9,537 bases of DNA from Candidatus Omnitrophica bacterium UBA1443 (lineage in GTDB: Bacteria > Omnitrophota > Omnitrophia > Omnitrophales > Aquincolibacteriaceae), in assembly GCA_002329545.1 (NCBI GenBank), contig DCTJ01000058.1, positions 24,438-33,974 on the forward strand. Reading direction: 5' to 3'. Shown one piece after another: positions 1 to 9,000 of this stretch. Every line of letters starts with the position of its first letter. Within the stretch, counting starts at the first letter, position 1. Made by a program: the position numbers and the translations under genes. The notes below the pieces were generated by a model. That model did no database searches. It was not told the DNA's origin and was given only the letters and a program-made list of their open reading frames with translations.

Positions 1-1
1 G

Positions 2-3000
2 GATCAGTTTTCACCTGTTCCGGACGAGGCCAAGACTGGCATTCATCGGTTCCTTTCCTGGAGTGGTATTCTGGGGCTTGGGGTCAACGGGCTGTTGATC
101 GTGGGTTTTATTATTGGGGTGCTTCTTAATATTCGTCGTTCATGGAATAAAGTTGTTCGGCCGTTCCTGACCGGCAAAGGCGTGGAGGGCGGTTTTAAAG
201 TTTCGACCTTTAAAAATACATGGAAAGAAAAAGGGCTGAAGGAAGCATTAAAGTCGCCTGCGCGAAACAAAAATTCGGATTATTACAAAACGAGCCGTCG
301 AAATCTCGTGATCATGCTCGCTTTCAGTAGCCTTATTTCGGGTATAACCTGGGCGCTCATCACCGGACTTGTGGTCTCGACTACACCGGTCGCTGTGGCT
401 CACCTTGGAACGTCAGGCATGGCGACTGGGATTATCTTCGCCTTACCGGCCATTATCTATTTACTTGTTCCTTTCGGACACGCTTATTCTTCGGTTGTGA
501 AGGCTATTCACAGTAAGAAGGGTGGGGATTGGAAAAAAGCTGGAATTGATACGGGTATGTTTGTGTTTAAAACGGTGATGGCCTTCGGCATAGTGGCTCT
601 GGCCGCTTTCGCGAACACTTGGCTGGCGATCCCACTGCTTGCCGTGTTCAACTACATGTATATCATGCCGCCTCTTATTGAGCAGATATCGTACCTGTTT
701 GCGGCGAATACGATTGGCAATTTCAAAAATCTTCTGACCGAGATCGTAACGGTTGGGCTTACCTTTGGGACCATATTTTGGGCACTTGGCGCTTTAGTAA
801 ATCTCTGGAGCTGGTCAGGAATTTTCAGTGGATTGATGAGTGTAATTGCGGCGGCCTGGGGTTGGCTGTCCGGTACAGTTGTAGCTGTTGTCAGTGCGGG
901 AAGTTTTGGAGGTGCGCTTACCGCCATTTCGGTTGCTCTGACAGCAGTGCCTATCTGGTTGATTGCGATCGGTGGCATTATCGGTTTGTTTTTTCTGCAG
1001 CGTTATCTTCTCCGCGACTCCAGGAGCAAGGGATTTAGCGAACAGGAGATCCGTGCCGCCAAAGACGATCCGTTCGGGGGCCGAAGTGTTGAATTTGGCG
1101 CTTTGGTTAATTATGTATTTAATACAACCGAAGGTTTTAATCCGAATGGCAGTGATTTTGAAACGGGCAGTGATGGCAGGCCGTTGCTTCTGGACTCACT
1201 GATGGAAGCTGGGCCGGTGCAGAATGCGGTGCTTGTCGCATTTGCGAAAAAGCTTATCGTGGAAAAAGATTTTGATAAGACTGCCAAGGCTGAGATAGAG
1301 GAAATTCTGAGCGAGAAGAATGCGGCGGGACAAGAGGTTTTTCCGGGCGACAAGGGTCTTTATAGGATTCGAGAGATCTTATCAGGGACGAAGAGGACGC
1401 CTGGCGTGATCCCGGCTATGGTGCGGATCAATCTTAAAGGCAAGAAGGACCAGAGCGCCAGGGCAAAAGAGGCAGCCCGTTCGAAAGCAGCAAGGGTAAT
1501 GATCACTAAGGCGTTAGCATCTGCTCTTAATGAGGTCATGAGCAATAAAACCTTATATCAGACGCAGGAGGGTGAACGCTTCAGCCGGATGCTGGGCGGG
1601 GTTGAGGCGTCGCTCCAGGAACTCATGGATATCCAGGGCAATACGGATCAGGCGCAACGAAAGAAGGAGATGAAGAAAAAAGAGATTGCGAACGAAGAAG
1701 CTCTGGCGAAAGAAATAGCGTTACTTAACGATGAAGTGAATTTGCTCAAAAAAGCCATCCGTGTGAGAGAGGGGCAATCGGCCATGCCCGCCCCACGCTC
1801 CGGGGAGCCTTCAGATCAGCCGGCGGAGGAATCGAAAGAAATTCTTGATACCAAAGAAACGGTCGCTCTGAACCGTATGCTGATCAATGATACGTTCAAG
1901 GGTGATTTGGTTCCTCGTGAGACTATTCTTGGAGCAGTCTCCCTTTTGCAGGAGCAAAAGGATTACTTTACGGAAGAAGGAAGTCTTCGTGAGATTGTAA
2001 AAAAAGACATCGGATACCAAAAGCGGATCGCCGGGTTCAAAACGGCTCGCGATGCGGCAAAAACTCCCGAAGAAAAAGCGAAAATTCAAGAAGAATGGGA
2101 TCAGTATAATCGGGATGTGGACTCGATCTTGGGGACCGAGGATTTTGAGCGGGTGATGATGGACGTGACTTCCGCGCTTTTTAGACCCCAAAATGCTGTT
2201 GAGGCTCGCCAGCTGATCTCGCAGGCGTTCCGTAGTCAGCTGACGAACAACCGTGCGGGTACGCTAGGGATGCCCTGGTTTAACGGGATCAATAATGCGG
2301 GGGATCTTGAAAAGGCGGAGGCCTTTATCAAGGATGAAATGGAGAAGGCCTTCAAAGGGCTCGTCGAACTCGGGGTTCCGGACGTTGTTCTCGAGAAAGT
2401 CGCGGAGCGTTTTGTCATGATGCTCGCGCCGGGCTCCCGAAAACCTTCCATGGTCACTCTTGAGTCGCTTATGTCGTCGCTGGGCGAGGATGGACGTATT
2501 CTCAAGCATGGCGAAAGGACCTTTGCCCCCGAAGAACTCGTGTTTGAGGATGGCGAATATTATTTTACCTATCCGGGATCCGACGGTAAGCCCGTCAAGG
2601 ACGTGAGCCGCAAGCTGGAACAAAGTATGCATTACAGGATCAAGCACGTGACGAAAGATGGAAAGAGAACCTACCATAAAAATGGGAAATTCTATCTCGA
2701 TAAAGAATGTTCGCGGGAGTTGCCTGCTAACGAGGTCAAGCATACCTTCGCTATAGCTCATAAGCTGAATATGGAGCATATCCGGTCGCGGTTTTCCAGT
2801 GCGGATATGGATTATGTCGACATAATCTTGGAAGACGTAGAGTTCTATCAGGGACCAGCGTCGCTCAAAGAGGCCACAATCCTTGAGGTGAAGAGCCGCG
2901 ACAAGCGCGGCAAGAAAAAAGTTGTTTTTCTGGATCCCGAGATTCAATACACACCTGAAAACAATTTTGTTCATGGTTCGATGCGTATGAAAAGATCCGC

Positions 3001-6000
3001 GGTCACTAAAGGAATGCAACTTTATAAAGAAGGTGATGATTTTTATTTTGATGCTGGTCTGAAAGAGAAGGTCGAAAAGGATTTGACCAAGGAAAACAAT
3101 GTCCAAGCAGTTGGAGAGGAATGGTATGTTGTGGCGGATAGGGTCACTTACAAGGCGGTTTATGAGGACTGGGTGGACATGCGGGCACGGTTGCAGGGGC
3201 TTTCTCCCGCGGCTGGTTCGAGTTTCGAGAAACTTATCACGCAATTGAAGTCGGCGATCGAGAAAAATGAAAAGGCATTGACCGATGCCGGGAAGTTCCA
3301 GGCTGTCTGGGAATCTATGTATAAGGTGGAAGAATCCTGGAAGTATGCCCTGACCGAGGCTACCCCTAAAGACGCTCAAGCCGAAATCCGCGAAACTCTT
3401 GTTGAAATCAAGAAGCTCCTTGCGATCCAGGATAAGAATGGGAACAATCTGTTCTCGGATTTCTCAGAAACTTTGAAGAAGATTGAAACCGGTATGAAGG
3501 CTGAGGTAGAAAAAGAGAAAAACCCGATTGAATCTCTGCTCCCACAGCAGTTGGAGCGGGAAATGGTTACGGATGGTGAAGGGGAAGAACGGTTCCGTTA
3601 TCGTTATGTGAAAAATGGGAAAGTGAACATTGTGCCCAAAAGTCTTGAAGCCGAGGTTATGACTGTAACTGGAATAGATGGAATTGAACGTCATTATCTC
3701 TCGCATATTTCGATTACGAAGAGTCTGGACGGAAGTAATATCGCTATGCCGGATTCCATCGTTGACTTCGCTCGCGCGCACATTGAAAATCCGGAAGCCG
3801 GAAGTATTCAGGGACGGCTTTCATACGAAGGGGAGGACCCTTCGCTGATGTTTACGGCCGGAACGACCGCGGATAACCAGCTGAGTCCCGTGGGTGCGGC
3901 TGACCCCCAAATGACCGGGCACCAGCGCCAATACGGTAAGTACAGCCAGCGTCAGATTTACCTGGCGCAGATGTCTATGGCCACGCGGGATTTTCCCTAT
4001 GGCGGCTATTATTCACGTCTTTTTGTTTTCACCCCGAATACCTATGAGCATCTCATCAATCAGATGAAGATGGAACTGCTCCGGGTCAAGATTGAGGCGG
4101 ATTTGAACGAATCGAAGGGGGATGTGTTGCGCCAGGTGCTTACTAAAATGCATCCGAAGTATAGCGCGGGGAAGATCGAAGAAAAGATCGTGACTCTGGA
4201 TCTTGAAATGAAAAAGGTGCCGGTTGGGAAACGGATAGCATGGAACAATATTCTCGGGTACTCACTCGACCAGGATTTTGACGAAAGTTTGAAATTTATT
4301 GTTGAGTATGGACGTGAATTTGACCGCGTGAAAGCTTTGGCTCTCGATCAAAGGGTGAAAAAAGCGTTGAGAGATAGAGCTGATTGGCAGAGCTGGGCGA
4401 ATCAATGGGTGAAAACGCATAATTTCGCTCGCTTTTTTAATGGAGAAGATGAATGGGTTTCTAACAACAACTCGGATATGCAGGCTATGATTGCGTGGTG
4501 CGGGGAGCATTATGAAGAACTTGCGAAGTACTATGTGAATGGGAAATTCCACGTAACCCGCCATAATATCGAAAGCCTTGAGAAATTGACACGGGACGCG
4601 CCCTTCAGTTGGGAAGCGATCTCTCTCTTGCCTCAAGATGTTTTCTTGTCGATGAAAAAACGCTATGATGAAATTGTTAGGGTTCAGGAAGCGGGAGATC
4701 TGGCGCTTGCGAAGTCGAATGCCGCGCTTTGGCGAAATTATCGAAACTCGCTTCTTGTCAGGAAAGACGGTCGCGCGCTTTTGGCGGACGACCGCGACAT
4801 GTTTGACGATTACGGGACCAAGAGCGCCAAGTTCTACAAATGGAAGAAAAACGACATTTTCACCGAAATGATGCGGGAGCATGGTCACACTTTTGCGTAC
4901 TACTCGCCGCAACAGTTCGCTAACAACCACCCGAAGAAAGCTCTGAGTTCCAATTTTAAGTGGAATGTAATGCTCATGATTGGTGTCTTGACGGCTTTTT
5001 TCCCATTTGTGAGTGGGGTGGTGTTGATTCCCTTGTCTGGATACATCACCTTAGTTATCTTGGGTGTGCTACTTACGAGTGCGTTGACTGGTATCGCTCA
5101 GTTCCAGTACCGGAGGTTTCATTTTCTGATTCACGGGATCATGGTGGCGAAATATCTTGAGGAAACGCCGGGGAAAGACTTAAGTTTATGGTCGGTGAAA
5201 TGGCGTTTTTGGGTTGCCGCGATCCTTGCCCCTTTTTTCATGATTCCCAGAGTTCTGGGTATTGATCTCGCGCAGTGGATGGGGGAAAAATTGCTTTCTT
5301 CGAACCTCTATGTGTCCCGTGTGTTTGACTACGAAGAACAGCTGATAGATACCTTTTGGACGGGACTTAACAAGGAATATGGCACCTATGTGTTTAAGGA
5401 ACCTTGGACCAAACTCTTCTTGAAAATGATCCTGGATCCCGAGCTTTTCGTCGTTCTTTTGCCGACGATTTGGCGGCGGATCAAGTTTTCCTTTATGGGT
5501 GTGGATCCCCTGAAGGATCTGTATTTTGGCCAATTATTCAATCCTCCGGCATTCCCGCCTGCTCCGGTGGTTACCGAGGAGCGTCCCATGCGCGCTGGGG
5601 CCGTGAACTCGAAGGCGGTTTCCACGCTGATCGGAAATACGGTTTTTTGGGGGCTTGCCATGAAAATTGCGTTCGGTTCATCCACGCTCCTTTTGGGCGG
5701 AAATCCAGTGGTGCTTTCGCTGATCGCTCTTTTTGCCGGATTTAGCCTGATTTTCTATCTTTTGAAACGCAACCATGAGGTTTTTGCCGCGGTAGCGCTT
5801 GTGGCGACTATCGTTGCGTTGGGTTTTCTCAGTGGCTCTTTGTTGGCGACCTTTTTTGCCGGGCTTGGCGGCATGATTCTTCTGGTCAGGATCTTGAATG
5901 TGTATCGCTTAAGGTATGCCCTGGAGTTAGTGGATCAGTCCAAAAAGCCGGTTGTCAAAATTAAACTTTATCCGGATGCTATGAAGGATAAAGATCTTAC

Positions 6001-9000
6001 AGCCAGAGTTGCTGATGATGACCATCGCGCATTTCTTGCCGGAGAATTTTTCCGTGATCTGACGGATGACGAGTACATGACCATCGCGAGCCATGACTGG
6101 ATCAAGCTCGGAGAACTGGCTGAAAAGATCGTGAACGAAAGAATGCGTGGTGTCTCCATCGGCGGTTTGACGAAAGAGGATCAAGTCTGGATGAAATGGC
6201 AGGTCCAGCAGGTTCTTAACAAGGTTTCAGTTGACACAGGGAATGAGCTTCGCAAGGGAAGGAACAGGATCAGAATTACGGCCGTTTTGGGAACCATTAT
6301 TGCTGTTGTGAGCGTTGTTTTTACACCGGGTTGGTTTGTCATGTTTTTGAGTGTGGGGGTTGCCTGTTTGTTCGGGATACCGACTGGGTTCGCGATGGCG
6401 CTAAGCATGAAAGGTCGGAGGTCTGAATGGGCTCTCGGACTGATCGGCGCCGGAAGCACGCTTGTTTGGGTTCTAACCATTTCGGCTCCCCCTGTTCAAA
6501 AGTTTGTCGCCTATCTCGCGACATTGTTCTCGGAAGGGGTTCCGTACGTTCAGGGAATGACAACGGCGATGATAGGTGATACTGGGGTATCAAGCGGCAT
6601 CGTTCTTTCGGGTATGCCAGCGGTCACGACTCTGCCTTTCACCTGGCTCTTCTTCGGACAATTGACGGCGGGAATTGTGGCTGTTGGTTTTTGGTTGGTT
6701 TTTATCTACAAGGTGACGAAAAAAAATACATGGGCTATTGCAAAGCCCGTGGCACCGAAAACGCCCGGATTGGATACAACAACTGATGGGGCTCCTGCTC
6801 CGACTGAATCAACTCCCGGTGAAACTGCCACTGCTGTACCCGTGGTGCCCCCAGTGTCTCCAGGGGAGGCCAAAGCGGCCGCGCCGACTCAGGCGGAATC
6901 GGCGACACCAGCGACGACGGCTCCGGCCGATTCTGCTTCCACACCTGCTCCGGCGGAGTCTGCTCCAGCAACTGCGGACACTTCGGTTGAGCAACCGCCC
7001 GCGACCACTGAAGTGACGCCGCCTTCGGCTCAGGCTCAGACTCAGGCGGCATCGGCGACACAAGCTGTTGGGCAAACACAACCAGCGGAACCAACAGAAT
7101 CGGCGGTATCTGTGACTCCCGCGAGTTCGCCGGGTATCTACGCAAGACCTGAGGCATTCGCTGATTATATGAGGTCGGTGAGGGTGCCGGATTTCTTCGC
7201 GAAATTTCCTAACGCCAAAGACCTTTATCTCCAGTATCTCGATGCTTTTGATCGAGACGACAAGGAACGGGCAAAAGCCATTGCTGAAGAAATTGACGGG
7301 TTTGTTCGGGAGTATAACCGGGTCATAAACCAGGTGAAAGATTATGCGGATCATGTTCGTGATTTTTCATACGATACGCTCACTCAGGGACCTGTCAGTA
7401 ATGTAGCGGATGAATACTCTTCGGAGGATGTCCAGAAAGCCGAGGATCTCGTGATCGGCGGCGAGGAAGCGCTGGAGTTTTTTGCTGCCGGCGCTGCGAC
7501 GCGGCTTGGGTTGGGCAATATGTTCCTCCTGAGTCCGAGAAAATTTTTAATGGTTTTTGAAGTTCTCCAGAAGATGGCGGCTAAAGACACCGGTTCTTTG
7601 AATGATGAAGAGCAGGATGTTCTGCGGCGTCTTCAGGCTCGTGAGGAAAAAGATCTTCGTGCCCTTGAAGCGGTCTCGGAGTCTTCCATCAAAATCCTGA
7701 AACCAATGCAAGATAATTATCCGGATTATTTTGATCTCCCGATGGCAGCGCGGATGCTTTTAGTCCGAAAATACGAAATTGAAGACATGATTCGCCGCCG
7801 TATGACCGGCCGGTCTGAGAATGAAATCCGGGCGGCCGTGGCAAAGGCGATTGCCGCACAAAAAATAAGTGTTTTAGTCAATGGTGGGGTTGCGGGCGAG
7901 GCGGTCGAATATATGGAACGTAACAATTTCCTTGGTTTTAATCGTGAAAATATCTTTTTCACGATTCAGCCGACATTTAAGGGTGTCGGGATTGATCGTG
8001 GGTCCGGGGCTGTCGCAGAAGTTACCAAAACCGAAATGGTGAACGGGCACGGCTATCCGACGATGCAGAAGTTTTTTCCTCAGCAGGCGTTTTATCTTGG
8101 CGCGGACGGAAAACCTGTTTTTCTTGACCGTCCTCTGGTCAGTGTTCTGCATGAAAAGGGCGTCAAGTTGCTGACTGTCGCCCGTATCAATGACATGATC
8201 TACCATGATTTTGGTAAATCCCAAGTTGAAGGAAATGCGATGGATCTGCCGGTGCTGATCGCGAAGGTGAAGGAAATGGGCGGGTTTGAGTCTCTGGATA
8301 ATCCTGAGATCGGTGCTGAGCAAGTGATGGAATTGATGGATAATCCTAATAAGCAGAAAGGCGGAAGTTTTCCTACAACTCCAGCGTTGGCGAAGCTTGG
8401 ATTCGGGATCATGCCGGATACGCTGGCCTTTGACGCGAAAAATGACTCGCTTGCAAAAGCGTCGGTGGAGCGCATTGAAAAGCAAATTGGGTCGGGGATG
8501 CCGTATAACCGAATGAGCCAAAGTTATAAGCTGGCCGCGCTAAACCACCGATTGACTAACGGAACGATCAAGGGAATACCCGTTTATCTTCGTTTCCGGG
8601 GATTTACCGAAAATGAGCCCTGGGCACTCGCGGCAGAAACGGTGACTGGTGATACCACTTTTTCTTTAAAGACAGGAGCCGTGGAACAGCTGGGTCAGCC
8701 GGAACAGCCGGGTCAGCCGGAACAACAGGGTAGAAAGGTTCGGGATTTCAAGACACCAAAGGAAGTGCCGGACCTGCTCGCGATCTTTGCGCGACAGAAT
8801 GAATGGTTCGCGACTTTTAAGGCACGCTCCGAAATTCGTAGCGTTCCCGTAAGTCCCGTCGCAGAAGGGAAATCGTATCGGAACTTTGTGGAGGGTATTA
8901 GGGCGAAAGTGGAAGAGAAGATTCCTCTGACAACGGAAGAGAAAAGGCGCTTTATTGATGCCAGCAGGGAAGAAGCCAAAAGGTTGAGGAATGAAATTAT

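Noticed and set aside
1..120. Possible gene start near the left edge
   Set aside because: The frame is already open at base 2 without a preceding stop, no ribosome binding site precedes an in-frame ATG here, and the sequence reads as the middle of a membrane region.
2450..2482. MVTLESLMSSL as a possible start of a GT2 catalytic domain (tl.SL motif)
   Set aside because: The preceding strand and the PxYNE-type motif are missing, and the distance to the DxD-like site is far too long without large insertions. It is too weak to call.
2895..2931. GC-rich 6-bp hairpin (2895-2900 with 2906-2911) followed by an A-run and a T-run, terminator-like
   Set aside because: It lies deep inside an uninterrupted frame, encoding SRDKRGKKKVVFL. 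The stem is short, and no stop codon or gene end is near.
2264..3379. A 371-codon open frame on the - strand
   Set aside because: It lies fully antisense to the giant frame, and its translation is rich in His, Arg, Leu and Phe without recognisable domains, as expected for the complement of a Glu/Lys/Asp-rich coding sequence. The + strand frame gives coherent protein.
6735..7354. Overlapping - strand frames opposite the linker, rich in Arg/Ser/Cys or Pro/Glu/Gln
   Set aside because: They mirror the low-complexity Pro/Ala/Thr codons of the sense strand. They show no start context or domain.
8201..8233. Possible P-loop around DFGKSQ
   Set aside because: It lacks the upstream glycine spacing of GxxxxGK(S/T) and fits better as part of the pyrophosphorylase-like motif.
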